NCBI GenBank assembly: GCA_944381935.1
Contig: CALWMN010000005.1
Location: 62,001 to 126,000 of the forward strand
Reading direction: 5' to 3'
DNA: 64,000 nucleotides
Source: an uncultured Mediterraneibacter sp.
GTDB lineage: Bacteria; Bacillota; Clostridia; Lachnospirales; Lachnospiraceae
Shown in pieces: positions 53,526-61,833 of the stretch; position 1 is the stretch's first letter, and every line of letters starts with the position of its first letter. The position numbers were made by a program, and so were the translations under genes. Below the pieces are notes generated by a model. That model ran no database searches. It was not told where the DNA came from and worked only from the letters and a program-made list of their open reading frames with translations.

Positions 53526-54818
53526 TTACTCCTGACCTGCCAGATAATCGATGAATTGCTGCGCCGTCCTGCCTGATAAGCCTCCGTGGGACAGTTCCCA
53601 CTTGTTCGCCTCAAGCAGAAGCTCTTCTTCCGGCATCTCAATGCCGTTCCTTTCTGCCAGGACTTTTACGATCTCCTGAAATTCCTTCTTCTCCGGTGAA
53701 CCAAAATAGATCGTAACGCCGAATCTTGCGACAAGGGAGAGCTTCTCCTGTACGGTATCGTTGGTGTGCAGTTCTTCATCCCTGTCCGCCTTGTCCCGGA
53801 AGGTCTCCCTGATCAGGTGGCGCCGGTTGGAGGTGGCATAGATCAGCACGTTCTCCGGCTTCTTTTCCAGGCCTCCTTCGATCACTGCCTTCAGATATTT
53901 ATATTCTGTCTCAAACTCCTCAAAGGAAAGGTCATCCATGTAAATAATGAATTTGTAGTTCCGGTTCTTGATCTGGGCAATCACATCATTGAGATCGCGA
54001 AACTGGTGTTTATAGACTTCGATCATACGCAGTCCCTGGTCGTAATACTGATTCAGGATCGCTTTGACAGAGGAGGATTTCCCTGTGCCGGCATCGCCGA
54101 AGAGCAGGCAGTTATTCGCCTTTCTCCCCTCCACAAATGCCTTCGTGTTATCAATCAGTTTTTTCTTGGCAATCTCATATCCCACCAGGTCGTCCAGATG
54201 GACATGTGCAATATTGGTGATCGGGACAATACGCGCTCCGTCCCCCTCAGGATGCTCCACCCGGAACGCCTTGTGAAGTCCGAGCTTCCCCACTCCAAAT
54301 TCCTTATAGAACTGTGTGGTCTTTTCTTTAAACTCTTCCTCACTTTTTGCAGCGCCAAGCGATCGGCTCAGTTCACAGATCCGGTCACGGATTCTCCGGT
54401 TAAAGATCTTCCCGCTCCCGCTGACATTCTGGTAGTTCATCAGCACCTGGATGCATGATGCGTCAAGGCTGTTCTCCAGATCAGAGAAATCATAGTCAAA
54501 CAGTTCTTTGAACACGCCAAAATCATGCAGTGCGATCTGATTGATGCTTCCGTCCACCTCTCCCACAATTTCACAGGACCTGCTGTAGGCGTTCTCGTCA
54601 TTGGCCAGAAGAAATGTCAGATAGGTATGCCACAGATTCCCCTCATATCCGTGGCTTACAGACAGTTCCAGGAGCGAATTGACACACTCAAACAGGAGCC
54701 CCCGCAGGTCTTCCTTATTGTAATATTCGTTCCCGCAGTTCTCCATCAGAAATGCCATATCCTTAAGAATCTCTCCGTACTCCATATTTTTATATAACAT
54801 CAGTTCATTTACACGCAT
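53526..54818 (-). CDS. DUF815 family AAA-type ATPase
   Basis: 430 residues. An N-terminal helical region of ~200 residues precedes an ATPase domain with Walker A LLFGDAGTGKSS (about 245), Walker B FIIYMDDLSFEEFE, and sensor text VLIYATSNRRHLI, as in DUF815 proteins. The C-terminal lid reads LSLVARFGVTIYFGSPEKKEF and ends RTAQQFIDYL. Its cellular role is not established. It follows pheA by 15 bases and precedes a lipoprotein by five. Confidence 0.92.
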   Translation of the reverse strand: MRVNELMLYKNMEYGEILKDMAFLMENCGNEYYNKEDLRGLLFECVNSLLELSVSHGYEGNLWHTYLTFLLANDENAYSRSCEIVGEVDGSINQIALHDFGVFKELFDYDFSDLENSLDASCIQVLMNYQNVSGSGKIFNRRIRDRICELSRSLGAAKSEEEFKEKTTQFYKEFGVGKLGLHKAFRVEHPEGDGARIVPITNIAHVHLDDLVGYEIAKKKLIDNTKAFVEGRKANNCLLFGDAGTGKSSSVKAILNQYYDQGLRMIEVYKHQFRDLNDVIAQIKNRNYKFIIYMDDLSFEEFETEYKYLKAVIEGGLEKKPENVLIYATSNRRHLIRETFRDKADRDEELHTNDTVQEKLSLVARFGVTIYFGSPEKKEFQEIVKVLAERNGIEMPEEELLLEANKWELSHGGLSGRTAQQFIDYLAGQE

Positions 54819-54833
54819 AGCACTTCCTCTTTC

Positions 54834-55964
54834 CTAATAATTTCCAAGTATCTTGAGGTTTCTCGCCTCTTCCCTAAGCCCCCTTATCGCATTCTTCACT
54901 GCCGGCTCTTCCATATTGCCGTCAAAATCTACGAAAAAACAGTATTCCCATTTTTTCCCCTCCACCGGCCTCGATTCAATCTTGCTCATATTCAGGTCAT
55001 TATAGATAAAATGAGACAGGATATTGTACAGGGAACCGCTCGTATGCGGCACTTCAAAACGGATGCTGATCTTGGATGCGTCCTTAAGAAATATCTTCTG
55101 ATTCGTCACGACAATAAACCTTGTAGAATTATCCGGTTCGTTGTTAATCCGGTCCACAAGCACCTCCAGCCCGTGCACCCTGGCTGCATAAGCGCTGCAC
55201 ACTGCCGCCTGTGCCTGGTCCTGGTCTTTGAGCACTTTTCTGGCCGCAATGGCAGTATTTACAACGCTGATCTTCTGCCAGTCCGAATGTCCGTCGAGAA
55301 ACCGCGACGTCTGCATCAGCGCCTCTGTCTTTGAATAGACTCTTTTGATATCGGAAAGCTCTGTCCCCGGAAGCCCGGCCAGTGTATGGACAACCGGGAG
55401 AATCGTCTCTGCCACAATGTAATTTTCAAATTCATCCAGAAGGTCATACATCTCGTTGACCGGACCTGCGGAAGAATTTTCGATCGGAAGGACAGCGTAG
55501 TCCGCCGCCCCTTCCTCGATGGCTTCCATCGCCTCCCGGAAGGTTCTTACATGGAAACTGTTGACAGTCTCCCCGAAATATTGGTGCATGGCCGCCTGCC
55601 CATACGCCCCTTCTGTCCCCTGAAACACAACCCTCGCATTTTCAGCGTCAAGAGAGTCCACCCGGATAAAAGGAAGCCTTCCCAGGGCGCCCGCCTCGAC
55701 GAGCTGACGGTACTGGAGTTTCCGGCTCATGGACATAAGCTGCTTATATAACTCCTGTATCCCTTTCTTATTAAAATCCCCCTGTACTTTTGAAGCAACC
55801 TCGGAGAGTTTTTCTTTCTCACGCTGGCTGTCATACACCTTCCGGCCTGCCTTTACTTTATATTCCCCCACCTGCTCACAGACTTCCATCCGCCTCTGAT
55901 ACAGGTCGGCAATCTGGTTATCAATTTTATCGAGCTGTTCTCTTAATTCTTCCAGTGCCGCCAT
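54834..55964 (-). CDS. pheA: Bifunctional chorismate mutase / prephenate dehydratase
   Basis: Two steps to phenylpyruvate for phenylalanine. 376 residues: AroQ chorismate mutase domain at 1-85 (LREQLDKIDNQIADLYQRR), prephenate dehydratase from about 108 (VFQGTEGAYGQAAMHQYFG; the catalytic-region text NSTRFIVVTNQ), and a C-terminal ACT domain (VPHTSGSLYNILSHF, IESRPVEGKKWEY) for phenylalanine feedback. A promoter lies about 75 bases upstream; no leader-peptide attenuator was seen. Confidence 0.96.
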   Translation of the reverse strand: MAALEELREQLDKIDNQIADLYQRRMEVCEQVGEYKVKAGRKVYDSQREKEKLSEVASKVQGDFNKKGIQELYKQLMSMSRKLQYRQLVEAGALGRLPFIRVDSLDAENARVVFQGTEGAYGQAAMHQYFGETVNSFHVRTFREAMEAIEEGAADYAVLPIENSSAGPVNEMYDLLDEFENYIVAETILPVVHTLAGLPGTELSDIKRVYSKTEALMQTSRFLDGHSDWQKISVVNTAIAARKVLKDQDQAQAAVCSAYAARVHGLEVLVDRINNEPDNSTRFIVVTNQKIFLKDASKISIRFEVPHTSGSLYNILSHFIYNDLNMSKIESRPVEGKKWEYCFFVDFDGNMEEPAVKNAIRGLREEARNLKILGNY

Positions 55965-56036
55965 TTCTGTCCTCTCCTTTCACGCGGCATGAAGGATCTC
56001 TTTACAGTTCTGCCTTTCTGCGCGCCGCTGCCTTCC

Positions 56037-56065
56037 AGTATAATACATTTCATGCATAAAATCTA
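56037..56065 (-). promoter_or_regulatory. Promoter of pheA-DUF815-lipoprotein
   Basis: TAGATT (56060-56065), 17-base spacer, TATACT (56037-56042) on the minus strand. Confidence 0.6.
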
Positions 56066-56088
56066 CACCCCCGATCCATACTTTTCTT

Positions 56089-56469
56089 ATGATGAAGAAT
56101 AAATTTATTTTATGTGGTATGCTCGGATGGTGCATGGAAATCATTTTTACCGGCCTTGGTTCACTCAGGAGAAATGAACACAGCCTGACGGCCCGCACAT
56201 CGATCTGGATGTTTCCCATCTATGGGATGGCATGTTTCCTCACGCCGCTTTGCCGCCTTCTGAAAGGGAAAAATCCCTTTATCCGCGGCAGCGTCTATAC
56301 ATGCTGTATTTTTGCAGGAGAATATGTCTCCGGCAGCGTCTTAAAGAAGTACAGGGCATGTCCCTGGGACTACAGTTCGGCAAAATACAACATAAAGGGC
56401 GTCATACGTCTGGACTATGCCCCTCTCTGGTTCGGGGCAGGGCTGCTGTTTGAAAAAATCATACGGTAA
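56089..56469 (+). CDS. CmpB-type (ABC-transporter type IV-like) small membrane protein
   Basis: 126 residues with about four hydrophobic segments. The text GMLGWCMEIIFTGLGSL, FPIYGMACFLTPL and PWDYSSAKYNIKGVIRLDYAPLW (read in parts) matches the putative ABC-transporter type IV family (CmpB), whose transport role is unproven. Two adjacent ATGs are possible starts and neither has a visible Shine-Dalgarno site, so expression may be low or leaderless. No ATPase partner adjoins. Confidence 0.8.
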   Translation: MMKNKFILCGMLGWCMEIIFTGLGSLRRNEHSLTARTSIWMFPIYGMACFLTPLCRLLKGKNPFIRGSVYTCCIFAGEYVSGSVLKKYRACPWDYSSAKYNIKGVIRLDYAPLWFGAGLLFEKIIR

Positions 56470-56473
56470 GCTG

Positions 56474-56502
56474 TTGAAAATCAGAGCGATTTAGTATATG
56501 AT
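56474..56502 (+). promoter_or_regulatory. Promoter before the nitroreductase
   Basis: TTGAAA (56474-56479), 17-base spacer, TATGAT (56497-56502). A small hairpin CAGGCC/GGCCTG (56517-56538) followed by TTTGTT lies between it and the gene and may be a weak terminator of the upstream gene or an attenuator. Confidence 0.6.
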
Positions 56503-56564
56503 AAATGAAGATCAGGCAGGCCTTTTCTATAGGGCCTGTTTGTTAAAGAAAGGGAGGAACGCAT

Positions 56565-57101
56565 ATGAATATGGCAGAATGTATGAAAACGCGCAGAAGC
56601 ATACGCAAGTATAAACCGGACCCGGTTGACCATTCTCTGATTGATTCTATTGTTTCGATGGCATCTTATTCCCCTTCCTGGAAAAACACTCAGATCACCC
56701 GTTACACTGCAATTGAAGACTCTTCTCTTCTTAGAGAAATTGCAGACAGATTTACCCCTGATTACAATTCAAATATTATACGGCAGGCTCCCATGCTGAT
56801 TGCAGTCACCATCATAAAGGGACGCAGCGGCTTTGAACGCGACGGTTCCTTTTCCACCAGAAAAGGGGACCGCTGGCAGATGTTCGATGCGGGCGCGGCG
56901 TGCCAGTCATTCTGCCTTGCCGCCTGGGAAAAGGGTCTTGGCACTGTTATCATGGGGATTTTTGATGAGGACGGGATCACGAAGCTTCTACATATTCCAC
57001 AGGAGCAGGAGCTGGCAGCGTTGATCGCTGTCGGGTGGCCGGATGCCGCACCAGAAGCTCCCGGGAGGAAAGCTGTGGGAGATTTGATTCAATACAGATA
57101 A
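56565..57101 (+). CDS. Nitroreductase family flavoprotein
   Basis: 178 residues, FMN-dependent fold. The motif [16 protein letters not shown] at the N-terminus and [11 protein letters not shown] supply the flavin-binding positions; [22 protein letters not shown] and the final [18 protein letters not shown] are family features. The substrate is unknown. GGGAGG lies upstream of the ATG. pyrB starts 38 bases later, so they may share a transcript. Confidence 0.92.
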   Translation: MNMAECMKTRRSIRKYKPDPVDHSLIDSIVSMASYSPSWKNTQITRYTAIEDSSLLREIADRFTPDYNSNIIRQAPMLIAVTIIKGRSGFERDGSFSTRKGDRWQMFDAGAACQSFCLAAWEKGLGTVIMGIFDEDGITKLLHIPQEQELAALIAVGWPDAAPEAPGRKAVGDLIQYR

Positions 57102-57139
57102 AACATGTGGCAGGCATCTGTCACGCAAGGAGGTTATTT

Positions 57140-58060
57140 ATGAGACATTTGATGAGTCCGCTGGACTTCTCAGTGGAGGAACTCGACAAACTGCTGGATC
57201 TGGCACAGGATATTGAGGCCGATCCCGCAAAATACTCGCATGCATGCGAGGGAAAGAAGCTTGCTACACTGTTCTATGAACCGAGTACACGCACGCGCTT
57301 AAGCCATGAAGCGGCAATGCTCAATCTCGGGGGCAGTGTGATGGGATTTTCTTCTGCGGATTCCAGTTCCGCTTCAAAGGGCGAAAGCGTGTCCGATACG
57401 ATCCGTACAGTCTCCTGCTATGCGGACATCTGTGCCATGCGGCATCCAAAGGAAGGGGCACCGATGGTGGCGTGCCAGCACTCTTCTATCCCTGTCATCA
57501 ACGCGGGGGACGGCGGACACCAGCATCCGACCCAGACCCTGACAGACCTTCTGACGATCCGGAATCTGAAGGGCAGGCTCTGTGACATGACGATCGGCTT
57601 ATGCGGCGACCTGAAATTCGGGCGGACCGTCCATTCCCTGATCAACGCGCTGGTAAGATATAAGGGCATCCGTTTCATCCTGATCTCACCGGAAGAATTA
57701 AGGCTTCCCGAATACATACGGCACGATGTGCTGGATAAGAATGACATCTCCTACGAAGAAGTTGTGCGCCTGGAAGATGCGATGCCCCATCTGGATATCC
57801 TTTACATGACCAGGGTCCAGAAAGAGCGTTTCTTCAACGAAGAAGATTACGTCCGTATGAAGGACTTCTACATCCTTGACAGGTCAAAGATGAAACTCGC
57901 CCCGGAAGACATGTATGTGCTCCATCCGCTTCCGAGGGTAAATGAGATTGCCGTTGAAGTGGATGACGATCCCCGTGCCGCATATTTCCGCCAGGTTCAG
58001 TATGGCGTCTATGTGCGTATGGCATTGATTTTGACACTGCTTGATATACACGTGGATTAA
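57140..58060 (+). CDS. pyrB: Aspartate carbamoyltransferase catalytic subunit
   Basis: First committed step of pyrimidine synthesis. 306 residues from ATG 57140 with AAGGAGG six bases upstream. Carbamoyl-phosphate motif [11 protein letters not shown], then [28 protein letters not shown] and [10 protein letters not shown]. Paired with pyrI 20 bases later, as in enterobacterial-type class B holoenzymes. Confidence 0.97.
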   Translation: MRHLMSPLDFSVEELDKLLDLAQDIEADPAKYSHACEGKKLATLFYEPSTRTRLSHEAAMLNLGGSVMGFSSADSSSASKGESVSDTIRTVSCYADICAMRHPKEGAPMVACQHSSIPVINAGDGGHQHPTQTLTDLLTIRNLKGRLCDMTIGLCGDLKFGRTVHSLINALVRYKGIRFILISPEELRLPEYIRHDVLDKNDISYEEVVRLEDAMPHLDILYMTRVQKERFFNEEDYVRMKDFYILDRSKMKLAPEDMYVLHPLPRVNEIAVEVDDDPRAAYFRQVQYGVYVRMALILTLLDIHVD

Positions 58061-58080
58061 GAAAGGAAAGAGGAAGAAAA

Positions 58081-58524
58081 ATGGTAAAAAACACTTTGAA
58101 TGTCGGACGTATTTCGGAAGGCTTCGTTCTCGACCATATAGAAGCCGGGCGCAGCATGGACATCTATAAATACCTGCACCTGGACAAGCTGGACTGCTGT
58201 GTCGCGATCATCAAAAACGCCAAAAGCAGTAAAATGGGCAAAAAGGATATCATGAAGATCGAGTGCCCCATCGACTTTATGGACCTGGATATTCTTGGCT
58301 TTATCGACCATAATATCACTGTCAATATTGTTGAAAATGAGGAGATCGTCGAGAAAAAGCAGCTCACTCTCCCCAAAGAGATCAAAAATGTAATCCGCTG
58401 CAAGAACCCCCGGTGCATTACTTCCATCGAACAGGGGCTGGAGCACATCTTTGTTCTCACTGACGAGGAAAACCAGATTTACAGATGCAAATACTGCGAA
58501 GAAAAATACAGGCGGAGAAGTTAA
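58081..58524 (+). CDS. pyrI: Aspartate carbamoyltransferase regulatory subunit
   Basis: 147 residues. N-terminal allosteric domain (VGRISEGFVLDHIEAGRS) that binds ATP/CTP, and a C-terminal zinc domain with four cysteines in CKNPRCITS and CKYCEEKY. It follows pyrB and ends before a strong terminator. Presence implies a nucleotide-controlled dodecameric enzyme. Confidence 0.97.
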   Translation: MVKNTLNVGRISEGFVLDHIEAGRSMDIYKYLHLDKLDCCVAIIKNAKSSKMGKKDIMKIECPIDFMDLDILGFIDHNITVNIVENEEIVEKKQLTLPKEIKNVIRCKNPRCITSIEQGLEHIFVLTDEENQIYRCKYCEEKYRRRS

Positions 58525-58547
58525 GCTTCCACGGACGGAAAAAGAAT

Positions 58548-58588
58548 GTGCCCGCGAAGGAGATTCCTTCACGGGCACGCTCTTTTTT
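58548..58588 (+). terminator. Terminator of pyrBI
   Basis: Stem GTGCCCG (58548-58554) with CGGGCAC (58572-58578) extended by GAAGGA/TCCTTC, loop GAT, then TTTTTT at 58583-58588. The convergent DAHP synthase gene ends 21 bases beyond. Confidence 0.9.
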
Positions 58589-58609
58589 CCTTCCTTTTCC
58601 ATATGGACC

Positions 58610-59641
58610 CTAACATTCCTCCGCAATCTTAAGGAGCAGTCTTTCTGTATCCTCCCATCCAAGACAGGGGTCTGTGATGGATTTTCCGTAAACCCTGTTT
58701 TCATCAATCCTCTGGCATCCTTCCCTGAGATAGCTCTCAATCATGACACCCTTGATCAGCTTTTTCAGTTCAGGATTATATTTTCTGCTGTGGAGCACTT
58801 CACTGACGATCCTGATCTGCTCGCGGAACTGCTTATCTGAATTGGAATGGTTTGCATCTATGATTGCGGAGGGATTCTCCAGTTCTCTTTCCTGATACAT
58901 GTTCAGAAGCCGCACCAGGTCTTCGTAGTGATAGTTGGGAATACAGGTCCCGTACTTATCAACTCCGCCCCGCAGGATGACATGGGCCAGGGCATTTCCA
59001 TCTGTTGTGACATCCATTCCCCTGTAGATAAAGGTGTGGGAACTCTGTGCAGCTTTGACAGAATTGAGCATCACAGAAAAATCACCGCTGGTAGGATTCT
59101 TCATTCCGACCGGGATATCCATGCTGCTGGCAGTCAGCCGGTGCTGCTGGTTTTCCACAGATCTCGCTCCAACCGCCTCGTAGGAGAGAATGTCATCCAG
59201 ATAGCTTCTGTTCTCCGGATACAGCATCTCATCCGCGGCAGTCAGGCCGCTCTCACTGATTGCCCTGGTATGCATCTTGCGGATCGCAATAATTCCCGCC
59301 AGCAGATCCGGAGCCTGGTCGGGTTCCGGCTGATGGAGCATCCCTTTATATCCCTCCCCCGTTGTGCGCGGCTTGTTCGTATAGATCCTTGGTATGAGCA
59401 TCAGTCTGTCCGACACCTTTTCATTGACCTTGGCCAGCCTGCCCACATATTCACAGACTGCCTCTTCGTTGTCTGCCGAACACGGTCCCACAATCACGAC
59501 AAATTTATCTGACTTTCCTGTAAATATCTCCCTGATCTCCCGGTCTCTCTCTTCCTTGATCTGTATGATCTCAGGAGAAAGGGGGTATTCTGCTTTCAAA
59601 ACTGCCGGGAGCGGCAGCTCTGCGTTTATCTTCATTCCCAT
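58610..59641 (-). CDS. aroF: 3-Deoxy-7-phosphoheptulonate synthase (AroG type)
   Basis: First step of aromatic amino-acid synthesis. 343 residues of the AroFGH (type I alpha) kind: FVVIVGPCSADNEEAV, IPRIYTNKPRTTGEGYKG, SEGVGARSVENQ-like text (YEAVGARSVENQQHR), VGMKNPTSGDF and IIDANHSNSDKQ. The regulatory ACT or chorismate mutase domains are absent. The isozyme class is not resolved, so the symbol is nominal. It starts 56 bases after the RNase P RNA. Confidence 0.94.
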   Translation of the reverse strand: MGMKINAELPLPAVLKAEYPLSPEIIQIKEERDREIREIFTGKSDKFVVIVGPCSADNEEAVCEYVGRLAKVNEKVSDRLMLIPRIYTNKPRTTGEGYKGMLHQPEPDQAPDLLAGIIAIRKMHTRAISESGLTAADEMLYPENRSYLDDILSYEAVGARSVENQQHRLTASSMDIPVGMKNPTSGDFSVMLNSVKAAQSSHTFIYRGMDVTTDGNALAHVILRGGVDKYGTCIPNYHYEDLVRLLNMYQERELENPSAIIDANHSNSDKQFREQIRIVSEVLHSRKYNPELKKLIKGVMIESYLREGCQRIDENRVYGKSITDPCLGWEDTERLLLKIAEEC

Positions 59642-59697
59642 GTTTCACCTGCTCCTGTCATCTCTCTTTTTCAGTCTGTGATGGTAAATAACAAAAG

Positions 59698-60098
59698 TGT
59701 TAAGTAAGACGATAAGCCGGGTTCTGTCGTTGGACAATCATCTGTCTAGGCACGCCGTTACCGACGTGCTCGAGCGACCTACCTGAGACGTGACGGGCAG
59801 CCACATTGCCTCTCTTTGGTCTTGCTTCGGATGGGGTTTACATGTGCCCTCCCTGTTACCAGGAAGGCGGTAGTCTCTTACACTGCCTTTCCACCCTTAC
59901 CCGGGCAGATGGATGGGGATACAGCAAAGAACGGGACGCTGCATCCCCATCCATCTGCCCGGGCGGTTTATTTCTGTTGCACTGGCCTTGGAGTCACCTC
60001 CACCGGACGTTATCCGGCATCCTGCCCTGTGAAGCCCGGACTTTCCTCGTCTGCTGCCTTTCGGCGCCTGCAGCCGCGATTGCCTGTCTTACTTAACA
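59698..60098 (-). ncRNA. rnpB: RNase P RNA (class A)
   Basis: Catalytic RNA that matures tRNA 5' ends. On the minus strand the universally conserved P4 strand GAGGAAAGTCCGGGC occurs near the 5' end and the 3' part ends ACAGAACCCGGCTTA. Exact pairing of 59698-59710 with 60086-60098 (13 bp) forms P1 and fixes the ends. Other helices are visible, including a very long P12-position hairpin. Length about 400 bases, normal for class A. It has its own promoter; P1 followed by CACTTTTGTTATTT may end it. Confidence 0.96.
59900..59963 (-). repeat. Long hairpin within rnpB (P12 position)
   Basis: Arms 59900-59925 and 59938-59963 pair over 26 bases with one A-C mismatch, around a 12-base loop. It falls in the specificity half of the RNA where P12 sits. 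Confidence 0.85.
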
Positions 60099-60107
60099 CA
60101 GTATTTG

Positions 60108-60136
60108 ATTATACTAAGAAAAAGAAAAAAAGTCTA
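60108..60136 (-). promoter_or_regulatory. Promoter of rnpB, overlapping the rnhA stop codon
   Basis: TAGACT (60131-60136), 17-base T-rich spacer, consensus TATAAT (60108-60113), predicted start within a few bases of P1. The -35 covers the rnhA stop (60134-60136). Confidence 0.8.
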
Positions 60137-60604
60137 CCCCTCATCTGCAATCAGATCCCCGCTATCCGCCGCCGTTGTGGCAAGCTCATCACAGCGCTCA
60201 TTCTGCGGATGCCCGTCATGGCCCTTGACCCAGTGAAAGGTCGTGCTGTGAGGTTCTTTTGCAGCCAGGAGCCGTTTCCAGAGATCGACATTCTTGACCG
60301 GTTCGTTCTTTCCCCTCTTCCATCCCTTCTTGATCCATCCATCCACCCAGTGCTGGTTGAACGCATTGACCACATACTGGGAATCCGAATAGACCTCCAC
60401 ATCGCACGGGCGGTTTAATGCCTCCAGCCCCGCAATCACTGCCATCAGCTCCATCCTGTTGTTCGTTGTCCTAACATATCCCTGGGACAGTTCCTTTACG
60501 TGGAGCTGTCCCTTTGCATCCACATATTCCAGTATTGTCCCGTATCCTCCGGGTCCGTCCGGATTTCCCCGGGCAGCGCCGTCTGTATATATTTTTACAT
60601 GCAT
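60134..60604 (-). CDS. rnhA: Ribonuclease HI
   Basis: Removes RNA from RNA-DNA hybrids. 156 residues from ATG 60604 with AAAGGAAG upstream (the open frame to 60727 overlaps the next gene's end). Active-site residues: Asp in [15 protein letters not shown], Glu in [10 protein letters not shown], Asp in VYSDSQYVV and Asp in ERCDELA; the basic handle [12 protein letters not shown] is of the E. coli type. Confidence 0.95.
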   Translation of the reverse strand: MHVKIYTDGAARGNPDGPGGYGTILEYVDAKGQLHVKELSQGYVRTTNNRMELMAVIAGLEALNRPCDVEVYSDSQYVVNAFNQHWVDGWIKKGWKRGKNEPVKNVDLWKRLLAAKEPHSTTFHWVKGHDGHPQNERCDELATTAADSGDLIADEG

Positions 60605-60629
60605 ATTTTCTTCCTTTCTCTGTTTTCCC

Positions 60630-61313
60630 TCATAGGAGAAAACTCTGGCCTTCTCTTTCAATCCGTACGATCCTGTCCCTGTATCCCCGGGTGCACTCCT
60701 CCAGGGCAAGCCTGTCAAATATCTCATAATTATCCCAAAAATGCATGGGAAACACTTTCTTCGTGTCGGTCCGCCTCATGAAGCAGTCCAGCCCCAGGCA
60801 GTACTGTTCCCCCAGCCTCGGGTCCACCGGGACGAATGCTGCGTCGATCTTTTCTTCCTGAAGCTTATTGATCTCAGCCTGGTAGGCGCGCCTCATTGCC
60901 GTATTATATTCCTCCGGCTCCCCTTCCCAGTGCCACCAGTTCAGATCTCCGGCATGGTAGATGGTCCGGCCGTAATGATGCACGAGAAAGGCAACACCCT
61001 CATCTGTGGAGCGCAGCGTGCGTACCGTACATCCAAACACGCTGATCTCTTCATTCGGCTGCATGGAAAGGATATCCGCCCCTCCCCCTACGGCAATATC
61101 TGAGGACAAGATAAACCGGATTTGTGGAAAACGCTCCCTCAATGTAAAAATCTCTTTCCTGTAATGGTCATAATGTGCATGGCTTGCAAATACAAGAAGC
61201 TTTTTCCCCGTATCCGTTTTCGGAAGCCCACCCTTATAATAGTCAAACAGGAAGCAGATCTCTTCCATCTCAAGAAGAAAGCCGCTGTGCCCTAGATAAG
61301 TCACTCTCATCAT
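60630..61313 (-). CDS. Metallo-beta-lactamase-fold hydrolase
   Basis: 227 residues. Opening [15 protein letters not shown] and metal motif SHAHYDHY (HxHxDH), then [14 protein letters not shown] and [13 protein letters not shown] with later histidine in [12 protein letters not shown]. This UlaG/YtnP-like layout is common in unassigned MBL-fold proteins; the substrate cannot be predicted. It overlaps the Mog-domain gene by four bases and rnhA follows after 25 bases. Confidence 0.9.
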   Translation of the reverse strand: MMRVTYLGHSGFLLEMEEICFLFDYYKGGLPKTDTGKKLLVFASHAHYDHYRKEIFTLRERFPQIRFILSSDIAVGGGADILSMQPNEEISVFGCTVRTLRSTDEGVAFLVHHYGRTIYHAGDLNWWHWEGEPEEYNTAMRRAYQAEINKLQEEKIDAAFVPVDPRLGEQYCLGLDCFMRRTDTKKVFPMHFWDNYEIFDRLALEECTRGYRDRIVRIEREGQSFLL

Positions 61314-61780
61314 AAGCTCATCGTCTCCACCACCTGCACGATTTCCGGCAGGATATATTCCATATTTTCCTTCGCCATCTTTGCGCTCTCGGGAAGATTG
61401 ACCAACATGGTCTTCTTTCGGATCCCCGCCGCTGACCGGTCAAGAATAGCCTTTTTGGAATGACGGATATTATACGCTCTGAGCGCCTCCGGTATGCCGG
61501 GAAGAAGCCGGTCTGCCACATCCATGAGCGCATCCGGCGCGCAGTCCTTCTCCGTATATCCCACTGCTCCCGTGGTCAAAATCAGATCCACCGAATCAGA
61601 ATCTGCCAGACGCTCCATGACAGATGACGCCACGCTTCTGTCCTGAGGCAGCACTCCTGCCGCCTTCACCTCAAATCCAACCTGCTCGAGCATTCTCTTG
61701 AGGGCACTTGCCGCCGCACTCTCTGCTTTTGCCCTGTATGCCCCTGTATCCAATGTAAATATTGCTGCTTTCATCTTCAC
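61310..61780 (-). CDS. MogA/MoaB-like molybdopterin-binding domain protein, divergent
   Basis: 156 residues. The fold is recognisable: AAIFTLDTGAYRAKAES at the start, LILTTGAVGYTEKDCAPDAL in the centre, and AGIRKKTMLVNLPESAKMA at the end. Standard proteins have TTGGTG and NLPGSPKA at these sites, so two glycine loops that touch molybdopterin are changed here. No other molybdenum-cofactor gene is nearby. It may have a related but different ligand. Confidence 0.8.
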   Translation of the reverse strand: MKMKAAIFTLDTGAYRAKAESAAASALKRMLEQVGFEVKAAGVLPQDRSVASSVMERLADSDSVDLILTTGAVGYTEKDCAPDALMDVADRLLPGIPEALRAYNIRHSKKAILDRSAAGIRKKTMLVNLPESAKMAKENMEYILPEIVQVVETMSL

Positions 61781-61802
61781 GTACCCCTTTCATTTTTCTC
61801 AT

Positions 61803-61824
61803 CCCGGTATCCCCTCACACCGGG
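61803..61824. repeat. Small intergenic hairpin
   Basis: CCCGGT (61803-61808) and ACCGGG (61819-61824) with a ten-base loop in the gap between the deaminase and Mog-domain genes. No T-tract, so not a classical terminator. Confidence 0.4.
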
Positions 61825-61833
61825 CGAAGCTTT

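Noticed and set aside
57102..57139. Attenuator or PyrR site before pyrB
   Set aside because: The gap is 38 bases and holds only the ribosome site.
59900..59963. Large inverted repeat as a terminator or mobile-element end
   Set aside because: It lies inside RNase P RNA at the P12 position and has no flanking T-tract or target duplication.
59806..60418. Plus-strand frames of 96 and 200 residues across 59.8-60.4 kb
   Set aside because: They cover the RNase P RNA gene and rnhA in antisense; the conserved RNA motifs explain the sequence.
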